A stretch of DNA of 64,000 nt, from positions 5,123,456 through 5,187,455 of the forward strand of contig CM060062.1 of NCBI GenBank assembly GCA_030533445.1, read 5' to 3'. This DNA comes from Cyprinodon diabolis (lineage: Eukaryota > Chordata > Actinopteri > Cyprinodontiformes > Cyprinodontidae). Under the pieces are notes generated by a model. The model was given only the letters and a program-made list of their open reading frames with translations, did no database searches and was not told the DNA's origin. This document shows, piece by piece, positions 23,001 to 33,800 of the stretch; the first letter of the stretch is position 1, and the number at the start of each line of letters is the position of its first letter. A program made the position numbers and the translations under genes.

Positions 23001-24212
23001 AATAATGGTTGTTTGTTCCTGAGTAAAAATTGAGATTTGAAAAAGAAATAAATAAATAACTATATTAGAGTCCAAAGGGACTAAAAAAAACAAAGAATAT
23101 CATCCAGAAAACATCTGGATGAATCTGTAGACTTTGGGGAAACAATCTTATGGTTAGATTTGAAAAAAGCTACATTTTGATATAAAGCAAACACAGCACT
23201 TCAGGAACAGAGCCAGAGACTTGACAGTTAAACATGGTGGTGGTAGTGTGTTGATTGGGGCCTCCTTGCTTCCTCTAAACATGGATAAACAGCCATCGCT
23301 GACACTGGAGATGTCATCAAAACAGTAATCATGAGTACAGAACCACACCCGCCTCTGACAGTCAAACATGGTGGGGGTAGTAGAGTAGTCTGGGTCCACT
23401 TTCCTTTGTATTTAAAATGTTTATCTTTGATTTAAAGCATGCTTGACGAGCTGAAGAATGTAAGAGAAACAAAAGGAGAAAAATCTGCAACATAACTGGG
23501 GTTTGTGTAAGAATTTGATCTGGTTTGTTTTATTCCCTTTAACTAAATCCAATTCCGGACCTAATCACACCGATGCCTCTTCAGATCTATAACATTCTGA
23601 ATGGACTTGTTACAGAACCATCCTGATAACCAGCATTAGTCATTAGCCTGTGGATCATGGTCGGGTTCCACAGGTCTGCTGGAGGTTTTCATAGACGTTA
23701 CCTCTCATTGCACTTGTTAAATTACCTTGGTGGTGCGAGCAGATGACCGATCCTCTTCCTTCTGTCGTCTTTTCCTGCCCTTCCTGATACAGAGGTAAAT
23801 CTGCCCATTGTAGATGACAACAGCATCTTGATTGGCCTGCAGTGCCAAGTCCTGGCATAGAGGTTGTTTCTTAGGTAAAGGTTTCCCTGCAGGGACGTTC
23901 TTCAGCACCTCCCTGGCTGCTCGGTTGGATGAGACAAAGGACATTTTCAAAGGACTGCCCTGAAACTCTGTGCCCAAGAATTCAGCCAAACGTTTCCCCT
24001 TGTGTCCCTCTCCTTTTCGTCCAATCACAGCTGGACAAATCCAGATCACCTCTGAGGAGTCAGTGGGCTTCCTGGAGGAGTCGCCGTCAGAAACAGTGAG
24101 GCCTATTCTCCTGAGGATTGAGTTAGGTAAACTCTTCAGGGGGATGTTCTTCACTTCCGCCTCCATAGGGATGTGGATTTCCCATCCATTACAGACCTCC
24201 ATGCTGCTTAGT
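19542..24212 (-). CDS. LRIF1-like gene B (317 aa, two coding exons seen)
   Basis: Coding exons are 24212-23726 and 20018-19542 (minus strand), joined in phase 0: the donor is CACCAAG/GTAATT and the acceptor TTTTTCAG/GAGCTG. I recognise it as related to LRIF1, a nuclear HP1/SMCHD1-associated heterochromatin factor. The stretch [20 protein letters not shown] and the [15 protein letters not shown] motif align with the middle of human LRIF1, and the last 33 residues ([17 protein letters not shown]...) align with its C-terminal coiled coil. The likely start is ATG 24200-24202; the exon opens a few codons upstream (LSS) and its upstream phase equals that of gene A exon 2. It lacks the N-terminal GSDGKN motif and the FGLT-type region, so it is much shorter than human LRIF1 (about 770 aa). 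A noncoding first exon probably ends at 27534. Orthology versus lineage-specific duplication is undecided. Confidence 0.68.
20019..20105. other. Start of gene B intron, before the Tc1 copy
   Basis: Gene B intron sequence holding the acceptor and pyrimidine tract. The TA target of the following transposon is at 20104-20105. Confidence 0.6.
20106..20303 (+). repeat. Left long TIR (IR/DR type)
   Basis: Begins CAGTGGGGCAAAAAAGTATT and ends with the inner repeat GGAAAATAAGTATTTGGT. It is an inverted match of 21513-21711 with a few differences (for example TATTTTTC versus TAATTTTC). Confidence 0.9.
20472..21494 (+). pseudogene. Tc1-like transposase with two nonsense codons
   Basis: One continuous 340-codon frame from ATG 20472 to TGA 21492-21494, broken by TAG at 21168-21170 and TAG at 21315-21317, with no frameshift. 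It has an N-terminal paired-like helix-turn-helix ([17 protein letters not shown]), a GAPRKI hook and the catalytic signatures [16 protein letters not shown] and LNPIE with DD34E spacing. The first stop falls just before the second catalytic aspartate, so the truncated 232-aa product lacks two of the three catalytic residues. The second stop lies directly after the catalytic glutamate region. Confidence 0.95.
21513..21711 (-). repeat. Right long TIR (IR/DR type)
   Basis: Inverted copy of 20106-20303, ending TTTGCCCCACTG before the TA duplication. Confidence 0.9.
21825..22220 (+). mobile_element. hAT-like MITE copy 1 (GCAGCCCTA terminus family)
   Basis: AT-rich block with repeated TAATCGATTAATC-type motifs, ending TTGTAGCCCTA. 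A diverged copy in the same orientation lies at 34651-35016 and shares an internal AATATACT...AGAACTC-CAAGTGGAA order. It contains a 23-base poly-A tract (22028-22050). The left boundary is uncertain. Confidence 0.55.
22221..23089. other. Gene B intron, nothing recognised
   Basis: AT-rich intron sequence with short homopolymer runs. I see no exon with both splice signals and a meaningful frame, and no repeat I can name. Confidence 0.5.
23090..23400 (+). mobile_element. Decayed Tc1-like transposase relic
   Basis: Fragments read as a degraded Tc1 transposase: CATCTGGATGAATCTGTAGA followed by GGGGAAACAATCTTATGG (compare WSDE-type region), then GACAGTTAAACATGGTGGTG (TVKHGGG motif). A second, similar TVKHGGG-like stretch occurs at about 23356, so part may be duplicated. 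There is no continuous frame and no TIRs are visible. Confidence 0.55.
23401..23725. other. Gene B intron next to the donor site
   Basis: AT-rich sequence with no recognisable repeat or gene. It ends at the donor of the internal exon. Confidence 0.5.
23726..24212 (-). CDS. Gene B internal coding exon
   Basis: 487 nt, from acceptor TTCTTTGTAG (24213-24214) to donor AAG/GTAATT (23725-23724). It carries the EVKNIP...LPNSILRRI motif, a VIWICPAV strand resembling the VIYVSP motif of LRIF1, a KMSFVSS segment, the YNGQIYL motif and a basic tail ([12 protein letters not shown]) that may act as a nuclear localisation signal. Confidence 0.72.
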
Positions 24213-24365
24213 CTACAAAGAATAAAGCAAAAATAAATCTACATGACATACAGTAACATTCAAACTGTGACTGCTTTTGTTATTAAAGGATAATATGAAT
24301 CAAGCAAAAGCAAAACATAGGCTATGTTCAAATTCATGGTCTGCGTCCTTCAAGGACGCGGTCCT

Positions 24366-24932
24366 ATGGAAGCAAATCGTTTCATTATTTCAAATGAAAA
24401 AGCATTTCCAGAAATGCTTTTTAATTTTAAGAATGTGGCTGCATTGTTTGACTCATAAATGAAATTAGTAATCAATAATCCTGTTTACATTTTCATTTTC
24501 TTCTTTAACACTGCTCATCCTTTTACTTAATTAAAATGAAAAAGACATTTGAGATTTATTTTTCAAAATGTACCCCAGCAAATACATACCAAAATTCAAT
24601 TTGGAATGTAAAATTTGAAGAAGAAAATGCAAATGCAAGTAGGATGATTGATTACTAATTTCATTTATGAGTCAAACAATGCAGCCACATTCTTAAAATG
24701 AAAAAGCATTTCTGGAAATGCTTTTTCATTCTCAAATTTTACATTTCAAATTGAATTTTGGTATGTATTTGCTGGGGTACATTTTGAAGAATAAATCTCA
24801 AATGTCTTTTCCTTCATTTTAATTAAGTAAAAGGATGAGCAGTGTTGAAGATGAAAATGTAAACAGGATTATTGATTACTAATTTCATTTATGAGTCAAC
24901 CAATGCAATATGGTAACGATTCGCTTCCATAC
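24366..24932. mobile_element. Foldback / palindromic MITE-like element
   Basis: The arm at 24366-24618 recurs inverted at about 24725-24932 (shared blocks include TTTGCTGGGGTACATTTT-type and TACTTAATTAAAATGAA-type motifs). A further inverted segment at 24644-24727 repeats 24391-24475. The block GCATTTCCAGAAATGC (24402-24417) is itself a near-palindrome and recurs inverted at 24706-24721. Outer flanks (TATGGAAGC near 24365; GCTTCCATA near 24930) are inverted too. No coding capacity is seen. It lies in the upstream intron of gene B. Confidence 0.75.
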
Positions 24933-24959
24933 GTGGTCTACCTGGACTGGATCCTTTGA

Positions 24960-25740
24960 AGTCCCTGAAATTAAGAAGGCCGGAAGATTTTTGGCTGTGA
25001 ATTTAAACAGGTCTACCCTTCGGCGGGTTTTACAGCCTAGGCTATGTTGCTTAGCAACAGTGATAGTTGACACATAAAGCAGGAAAAGAATGAATATCGA
25101 AGTTTTCAAAACAGTTTCTTTTTTATTTTTTTTTATTGTAAAGCGATCAAATACTACACTCACGAGAATCCAGAGTGGAATAAAGGTGCCAACCACCGGA
25201 AACATGAACAAATAAAAGCAAATGTATTGATAGAAACCTTAGTCAGTAATTTGGCTACTTTGGGCACTGTACCAAAATCACGTTTTCTCCAAGCACACTG
25301 CTCACTAAAACCTTTGAGGAACAAACATGCTTCAACTTATTCAATCTGAATTTGCTTGAGTTATAGTTAAGATGTGGATCTATAAACTCTGAGGGTTCAT
25401 CCAGAGTTTCATGGTGTTTTGCAGTTTTATTTTGGAAAAAAATTTGGTTAGGCTAAATATATTTCAGTTTTTTTTTAAATGTCACCATGTCTGATTTATT
25501 GGTGATTAAACAAATAGTGGTTCCACCTGAAAAATATCCCTCAACGCCTTTCTGTTATACAAATACAAACAATTGTATTTAGTTTGGGAGCTGTACTTGC
25601 TTTAATTCAGATATGTAATTTCAGGCAGAATTTGCTCATAAGACCCCCTGAGCTTAAGGGGTTAGAGTTTAGTCAGAAAAAAGCTTTTAAAATGTTTTGT
25701 TCTGTTACATTGAGGTGAGAGAAGGATGATTATAAAGCTA
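24960..25740. other. Gene B upstream intron, nothing recognised
   Basis: AT-rich, with short oligo-T and oligo-A runs. Short minus-strand open frames here look random and have no recognised similarity. Confidence 0.45.
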
Positions 25741-25747
25741 AGGCTGC

Positions 25748-25768
25748 AAATACTTTTACAAGGCACTG
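25748..25768 (-). mobile_element. Isolated Tc1-like terminal repeat
   Basis: AAATACTTTTACAAGGCACTG is one base away from a common Tc1-type right terminus (reverse complement begins CAGTGCCTTG). No partner terminus or transposase is seen nearby, so it is a relic. Confidence 0.45.
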
Positions 25769-25774
25769 AATTCA

Positions 25775-27300
25775 CAATCATAAAACCTCTAATGGCAGAC
25801 TGGTAACTGTCAACATCTTTGTTTAAAATGTTATATGCTTCCTTTTTCCAATCCATCATCATCCAATATCTCTGTGAAAACGCTGGGTCAGATATGTGCA
25901 AAAAATGTCCGCTTGCTGAGTCCATGTTTATTTGGTTCTTTGATGGTACACAGACGGGGGGAATGAGAGATGATTAGAGGAGAATGAATTTACGCAATAA
26001 AGTCTTTCTATAAACTCACTAAGTTTATAGTGAAAAATAGGTTAAGTTAGCAACAATCTGCATTTTAGATTTGCTTTTGGTCAAAGTTTTTTCTGGAGAT
26101 ACTAAGATGGATTTTGGATTTTGTTTATAAATCAGCACCTCTGGCGACTGTGATACATTTCATTTTCATGCCTTACACCATTTTCTCCGGTAATTAGATG
26201 CATATTGAATGTGACCGGCTCCTGATGATATAAATGTTGCAGAGCTGTGGTTGTAGAGCAGAGGATTGCTGTTGCCTTAACTGGGCTTCTTGCTTATTTG
26301 ACCTCTTTATTCACCCTCAAACTGATCTTCCTCTCAGCTATACCTGACCTTGTTACATTTCAAATTTGAATACTATAGGCGAGTTTATTTCAATGCAGAA
26401 ATGGGGTTGTGTATAGAAATGCATATTTTAGGCTGTTGATGTGGTTTCTGTGCAAACCATATTGCATCGGACCAGAGCCTCAATGCTATTAAAGATCCCA
26501 TCCACATTGAGATAAAACTCATTTGCAATGGAAAATGCATCGATCTGAGGTAAACTCACTGGACCTGTCCCAGCATGAATATTTAATGGAAAAGAGACAA
26601 AGGTCAGCTAAGGTGTGACCTCCCTGCAAAACCCAAAGACCCATTGATCCACTGAAAACATCTTCAGGCAGATCTTTTTCTCATGCCAACGATACTGAAA
26701 CCACCAAGACTCTTTAGAAGAATTTGGGCCAAGCCTAAAGGTTTCATTTCACTTCAAAAAGGAATCCTCGTTTTACTATATCTGATGTTTTAGTTACTTT
26801 TTCTCCAATAAGATAAAATACAGTTATCTTGCTTAAGGGTTACTATGGCAGTCTTGTATAATGAAAGTATCTTTAGAAATATATTGTCCTTAACCGCCAT
26901 GTTTGTATTGGTACCAATTTAATTAACAAATTTGCATTAAGGAAGTATATTTTCCATCTTGATGCTTACTTATAAACAAAAAAATATTCTGTTCAGGTGA
27001 ATAAATTATTTGAAATAATTCTGCAATTATTTCAGCCTTAATTCTGAATCAATAAGGATAATTAGTGCAGATAATTGTGATTAAATATTATAACTAACTG
27101 CCAGTCCTACCTGTAGCTGAAAACGATGTGATTAAGCCAAATAGACAGATATTTACAGGGTTGGTATTTGTTTTATAATCAGGGGATGTTGGTGGCCACC
27201 ATAAGGCCATCAAAATGTCTGGCACCGCCCCTGGTTGACAGTTCATTTTACACGATGGAGCATTTGATCTGGATTGAATAGCCATGTAGATAAAGACTGG
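25775..27300. other. Gene B upstream intron, nothing recognised
   Basis: AT-rich sequence with scattered short ORFs that show no family features. I find no convincing missing N-terminal exon for gene B here. Confidence 0.4.
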
Positions 27301-27850
27301 TTTTAAATAGTCCAGCCAAATTACTTTTTCCGCCGTGGAAGGGTTTGTGTGGTGACGCTGCATTTCACCCTGCGGCTCCCACGCAGGGAAAACAAATATC
27401 TGAAGTAACTTTATGGTGGAGCAAAGATTCCGTAGTTTCCTTTGGATAAAAACTATTTCAGCTTAAAGATTCTTCAAAGACCCGCGGTCGATAAGATCTA
27501 ACACGGTGGAAAACCAGAATAAAGCGAACTCACCTTCGGAACCAAACGGAACAAGATGCGAACGGGCCGCCGAACCCAGACAGAAGCAGCTCATATGAAG
27601 CAAAGTGTGATTAAAGGTTCCACAGCCTACCTGGATGAGGCCGTTTGTCCGGCTGGACGTTCACACCTTAGTGGTGGCAAATTTCCGATTAGCTTTAAAG
27701 CCAAATATCCGGTACGGGCCTTTCAAAATAAAAGCATCTACAAACGCCGCTTACTAGTGATGGGTCTAGTCGGCGCGTGCGTGGAGCCCACCGCATCTGT
27801 GCGCGTGTCGTTTCCAGAAAGTCATGTGACCGATACAGCAGTTGTTTCTA
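27300..27850 (-). promoter_or_regulatory. CpG-richer block: probable promoter and first exon of gene B
   Basis: CpG dinucleotides are frequent here against AT-rich surroundings. On the minus strand a strong donor, CCGAAG/GTGAGT, ends a putative first exon at 27534. No in-frame ATG joins it correctly to the exon at 24212, so it would be 5' UTR. A 99-codon plus-strand frame at 27556-27855 is more likely a by-product of the high GC than a gene. Confidence 0.45.
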
Positions 27851-30054
27851 ACTGACTGATTCAATAAACTTTGATTAAAAACGTATCTGTCACCATGTTG
27901 CATCTGCTAAAAACAGAGTCTCATCTTTTACGTTTATCATTAAAATTATGAAGAATTTTGGAGCCTAAAAGGAATAGGAACCTTTCAGCCGTTGTGTTTA
28001 CTCTCGTTGTGTCATCGGTTATCAGTCAACTTATTTGAATTAAAGTCAATTTCCAATTGACTCTTACTTTATTTACTGTTTTTACTGTACTTATTGTGTT
28101 AAAATTTTGATTTATATTCCTATTCCATAAGCATATATTTATATATTATTTATTTAAAATGTAGTTTTATATTATTTATTGGCTGCATCTAAAAATATCA
28201 AAGATAATTTCAATTTTAACATAGATATGAAATAATACAATATAACCTACAATTACTTCTATTATACCATTGCAGTAGGTCATCAAATCAATTCAGTCTG
28301 TCCAATCAGCTACCTGTAGTGCCTTTAAATGTCCAGCAGGTGTCAGTATTCTATGAGACAGGAACAATGCAGTTCGACACTGTGAAAGATGATTCTTCAT
28401 CACTGCTGGTTAGTCTGCGGAGGCTACAGTCATAAAAAATAGAAAAAATGTGTCGCAGTGTAAGGAGGGTGGTCAGGTTTTTTGAATACCTTTAGAAAAT
28501 AACGTTTAAGCATATATTAAGCATAATTTATAGCAAACATTTCTATATTAAAAAGTGTTTTTATGGGTGCTGTGTGGCATTTCTTCACTGTCTGGTTTTC
28601 ATCAAATAAAAGAGAAAACAAGAGAAGACAAATAAAGGCAAGAAAACATCATGCTGTTTGTAGTTAATTTAACTCAGCTTATCCTGAGGCACCTTTACAG
28701 CATCAGTTAAGGTTAAACCCTTCAGAAGGCAGAGGTAGGCTTTTTGTTCATGCACAGCCTATGAGAATTAATGTTTTTTTTATAATTTGAAGTTGGATTT
28801 TCTAAACTTTAAATGCATTTAACTACACGTAAGGCAAATAGGGAATAAGATTTCAATTTGCATGTTTTCTAACAAAAACAAGGAATTGTTGTGCTGCTGT
28901 ATAAAGCCTCGTACGCAACGCTATTTCTGACATTTTGAATTGAAAAAGCTTCCTGTATGGGAAGCGAAAATCTTCAAACTTAAAAACAAAGTCCAGTGGT
29001 TCGTTTTTTTAACCTTTTTGGAAAGACTATGACCTGGATGAATCTTCACCAACATACATACAGACATTCAAAGAAGGTAAAATTTAAAACCTTTTAAAAG
29101 CAGATTTTTCTTTTTTGGGTTGCGCATCTAAATAAAAATTTTACTCCATCGGCTCCTGTCAGCATCACAGTTGTGGCATGTATAAAAAGCATCTCCAGCG
29201 GTTCAATCTTTATGTGCAGACTTGCACATCCAGCACTTTGAGTAGATCTCCAGCTTGGTGACGCTGTCAACTAAGACAGTACCGTGTGCTAGCTAGAAAC
29301 AAAGAGCACATGCTTACCATGCAATTTTGAAGTAAATTAAATAAAGATTCAATAAAACAAATTTTTTTCTCCAATAAATATAGTGTCTTCTTTATCAGTG
29401 TAATCAGTAAAGCAGGTTTCTGATTGGAGAGGGAAAACATTTTTGCAGCCATCTCCAGTCTCCCTTCTCTATTTCTTCACGTTATTTTTTCCCTTCATTT
29501 TTTAAAAATAATGCAACAAACACATCAATAAACGTCCATCTTTTTATAATTTTATAAAAATAAAGTATCCAAGCCATAGTGATGACAGAGGGATTTTTTT
29601 CTTTTAGGCATTACTGTAGAACAGGAACTTGAAATACAAACATTTAGACTTCAGTAGTTAAAAATAAGTTTATAGTAGATCTAGTTTAAAGTAGAGCTGT
29701 ACAGAAGCTGATCCATCTAAACTAGCAGACCTGTCTGAACAGGCAGGTTAGAGAACCTGATAGACCAACAGAGGTAGCCTGCAGTAAAAACTATCACTGG
29801 AACACGGATCTACAGTAGAACGCACTTTAGGAGGTACCGGGAGACAAACATTAGAGCAGCAGCAGGCTGACGGGAACAGCAGCTGTTTCTCATAGTGCCG
29901 CCATGTTGGCTTCATCATTTTTAATAAACAAGTAGAACCAATAGAAAAGCAATGACAGACTTATAACTTCAGATATAAAAAAAAAAATAAGTTGTTTGTT
30001 TGGTTAGTAGAGCTTTTAACAGACTGAAGGAGTTAAATCTGTCCCAGTTCTTTG
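27851..30054. other. Intergenic between gene A 3' end and gene B promoter
   Basis: AT-rich sequence about 2.2 kb long, with no gene or clear repeat. The part nearest 30054 should hold the gene A 3' UTR. I found no clear AATAAA on the minus strand close to the stop. Confidence 0.45.
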
Positions 30055-30810
30055 TTATGGTAATTTATGCTGCTTCTTTGCCTGATGTTGACTGTGTCTC
30101 ATGATCTGCTCGTGTTTTTTCAGGCCATCAGAGTCTGTGGATGAGGCGCTCCTAGCAGAAGTCTTGTGTACTTTACAGCTGGGGTAGCCGATCCTTCCAT
30201 CTTTCCTTGAAGCCTTCGTCCTCCCTCCTCCTTTACTCATCCCCTCTATTGTTGACGTCCAACTCTCCACCTCTTCCCAAGAGGTGGCGGATTTAATAAC
30301 AGGATGCAGAATAGTCGGCACACAGCAGAGACACATGGTGCGTTTCCGTGTCCGTCCCACTCGCCTCGTGCTTGGGTTGATGTCCCCACATTTCTGCGTT
30401 TGGGGATGGACGTGTGTGTCCTGTAACTGAGGGATGTAATTTTCATCAGTGAAGTCCTCGTCTATGGGTTCCACATATCCAATCACAGACTCGGCTTCAG
30501 GTGAGAAGGAGTTTTCCAAACCAGAACAGCAGTTCTCCTTCGATGCACACTGTTCCAGTTCAGTTAGGACTTTAACATCCACTTTATCTTTAAAATTAAT
30601 TTTCAACGTCCCATCACCGTCTACTGGAACTCTGGATTTAGTATGAGGAAACTGAGCAGGGAGACGCCAATGTGGCGCTTCATCCACCCTCTGAAGGCAA
30701 ATTTTCACATCAGCTGTAATCCCAAATATGTTCCTAAGCTGGTGGTCGGACCTTCGACAGAGTTCTGACGCTGATGACGAAGTCTGATCAGGAGCAGGTT
30801 GTTCAGAGTT
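30055..30810 (-). CDS. Gene A last coding exon
   Basis: Acceptor TTTTTCTGTCCTGCAG (30811-30812), phase 0, ending at TAA 30055-30057. It carries the LRNIFGITADVKICLQRV region conserved in LRIF1, an acidic DEDFTDENYIP stretch, a basic RRVGRTRKRT segment with a CLCC cluster, and a Ser/Lys-rich tail. Confidence 0.8.
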   Translation of the reverse strand, partial: NSEQPAPDQTSSSASELCRRSDHQLRNIFGITADVKICLQRVDEAPHWRLPAQFPHTKSRVPVDGDGTLKINFKDKVDVKVLTELEQCASKENCCSGLENSFSPEAESVIGYVEPIDEDFTDENYIPQLQDTHVHPQTQKCGDINPSTRRVGRTRKRTMCLCCVPTILHPVIKSATSWEEVESWTSTIEGMSKGGGRTKASRKDGRIGYPSCKVHKTSARSASSTDSDGLKKHEQIMRHSQHQAKKQHKLP

Positions 30811-33800
30811 CTGCAGGACAGAAAAATGTGAGAAATTAAACATTCAATTCAATAAAATGTATTTATATAGCTCCAATTAACAACACATTATCTCAAGGAA
30901 CTTTACAGTTCACCAGGTCATACAGTCTAATTGATTCAAAGTTTTCTATCTAAGGAAAACCAGTTGATTGCATCGACTCATTGACTCAAATACAATCCCA
31001 CACACTAAGCATGATTGCAGCGACAGTGGAGAGGAAAACCTCCCTTTTAACAGGAAGAAACCTCCAGCAGAACCAGGCTTAGTGTGAGCGGCCATCTGCT
31101 GAGGCCCACTGGGGTTTAAGGAAACAGAAGCAGAGATAAAAAAAACTGTATAAGGTGGCTCTGTCCAGAAAACACACAGCCAGGCAGACGAGCTCTGAGC
31201 CAGCTCCCATGTCAGAGCATGAAGAGAGCACATCCAGTTAGTCACAGTCTGAGAAACAGGACTACACTGAAAAACAGGCCGATCTAGAACATCGGACTGT
31301 TCAAGAACATGAGAAGAAAAGTAGAATGAAAGCATCTTATGTCTTTTCTTGGAGTGTCACTGAGCAGATCCGTTTCCTTACTGAGAAAATCAGACAAAGA
31401 ACGCGATTTAAAGGAAGAAGCTGAAAGGATGGACAGAGGAAAACAATCCATGTTCTGGTGCATAAATATATAATATATTCTGTTCAGCAATGAATACACT
31501 AAAGGGGGAACTATTGCTTTTCTGTCAACAGGTCACAAGAGCAGGGAAGTCGTTTAGAGAGGTCAGGATTGAAACTCAAAATTCAAAAAAGTCTTTGTCA
31601 ACCAAAAAGGGATTTTTTTTTTTTTTTTATAAAAAACAAATTCTTCAGCGTCATTAGAACCGGGTTTGAACACGAAGGACAAACAGGAGCAGCTGGTGTT
31701 TCAGAGAAGCCTCTGACTCTTTGAAGCAGAGATGGATAAACCAGGTTTAGAGAGTAAAACAGTCTGTACAGAGATCAGTATTCCAGCTCCACAATGCAGA
31801 CTAATTACCTGAGAGGATAATGACCTGGTTAAGGAAACAGGATGAAGGAAAACAAGGAAGGGTTTTTACTTTCTGAACCTGGATTATCCCCCTCTGCTTT
31901 AAAGGTGATGATGCTCAGTGGTTGTTGCTGTTCTACATTTTAAGGGGAAAATCCCTCCTGGTCCAATCCTGTTCAGAGGTCCAGATAAGTCTCACAACAG
32001 AAGCAGCCTTTTAGGTCCCCAACTCTGACCCCCAGATTCCACATACTCCGTCAGCGCTCTGCCCCGCCCCGCTCACATATGTCGTGCAGAGTATTTGTCT
32101 GCCATGTTAATCAATGAGAACTGTTCTACATCCACTGCCACTCCTCCGCACATCACAGTCCATGTACGCCTTCTCCATCCGTCAACATAGAAATACGGAG
32201 CAGAGCTATTTTTTTGCTCCAGTCTGGTACGGTCAGGTAAAGATCCTCAACTGTAATCGCACCAAACAGGAAAAACAACGGCAAGAACTTCCAGTTTGTC
32301 AAATTACAATATGGTAACGATGGCTTTGTAATTACTAATTACAGCTTAATTCTTATATATTCCCAAAAATTAAGGCTGTTTAATTAAATTCTTGGATGCA
32401 AACTATTGGTACTTCCAAATACTAGGAAGCAGATTTCTCATCTCAATCAAAATATTTATTTTATACTTCGAGGCTTAAAAGTTTAATCAAATCCAGTCAA
32501 AAGAAAATTTTTATCACAGGAATGGATGAAGAGTTTGGAAGTAAAGAACAATCATACTTCATACAAACAATTTTGTACAATCCTAGTTATCCGTTACAAA
32601 AATCCAAACGAAAAGAAACCGCACATATGCTGGATTCTGATGTGGATTTTTATATTAAATTAGGCGTTTATTTCCGCATGTTTTGCTCCTACAAGTTTGA
32701 TAATAATATCGCGCCTGATCTCCTCGAGCTCTGAGGAAGTCGGAGCGGAGCAGGACGGGAGGAACAGTGGAGGCTGCAGGCTTTGCTTTGCGCAGGCGGT
32801 CTGGAGCGAACCACAGCGGGGCGGCGACTGAGGAGCCGTTTCTCAATGTGCGTTCTTGAGCGTTCTAGTGTGTTCGTGACACGCCATTAGCCTCAGCCTG
32901 AGCATTGTTCCAATTGCCGAGAACGCCAGACTGAGAACGCATTAAATCCCCGGATGTTGTTCTCGCCCCACCCTCTTTACCCAGCATGCATCAGAGCAGA
33001 CTTGTCCGTTCTCAAGACTGACAGCTGTCCCAGCATGGACTGCGGCAGCAGCAACTTTCAATGGAGCGCTCTATTGAAAGTTAAAAGTTCTCTTTTCTGT
33101 TGCTGTTGTTCAATAAAAGGACGTTTTAAGATCATTTGAGGCGAGAATATTATACTTTAAAGCATCACTATATGGTCCATTTACCGATTTAACGAGTAAT
33201 TAAAAAAAAAAAGATTTCCAAAGTTTCCAAGAACATGAGTACGTACTCGCGTTCTAGAGAATTCAGAAACGGCCTGGATGTGGGATTACGAGGTGATGCT
33301 GCTTCCCCAGCCTTCTTCACAACAGATAAATGGATCTGCACCATCTTGCTGCAAAAACTGAAAAACGTGAGCGTCCTCAGGAGGAGCACTTGGCTCCTTG
33401 GGATTTCTCCAATCATCTGGTTACATTTAGAATTACAATCGAAGAACTGGTTTGAACAAGGTGGAATAATGTTTCTCACTTTACACACCGTAGAGATTTT
33501 ACTCAACCTTGAGATTATGAGGTGGCGAAGATGTTTTCCTTTTACCGACTGGTTCATTAGGCTCAACCAAAACATCCAACTTTAGAGACAAACTACATGA
33601 ACGTATAAAGGACGAAGCCATCACCTGCTGCTGCGGAAAAATAAAAACAGGTGAAAAGTCTCCATGAAACTTGCCTTGTAAAAGCTCCATCTGGGGCCCT
33701 AATGAGTTACTGGTCCCTCAGGTATGCAGGGAGCAGCTGGTGAACCAGAAACCCCTGAACTCAAAGTTCCCATATTAACATGGCCAATCCATGCATCTTT

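Noticed and set aside
27556..27855. 99-aa plus-strand frame in the CpG-rich block
   Set aside because: No recognisable domain, and it overlaps the likely gene B promoter and first exon. Long frames are expected by chance in CpG-rich sequence.
24212..30055. Gene A and gene B as one five-exon gene
   Set aside because: The gene A last exon ends in a stop codon, a CpG-rich promoter-like block with a strong donor lies between them, and both contain versions of the same middle motif. Transcript data could still overturn this.
33189..33690. Overlapping 116- and 128-codon frames on both strands
   Set aside because: No similarity, signal or domain recognised, and they lie inside a gene A intron beside MITE-like sequence.
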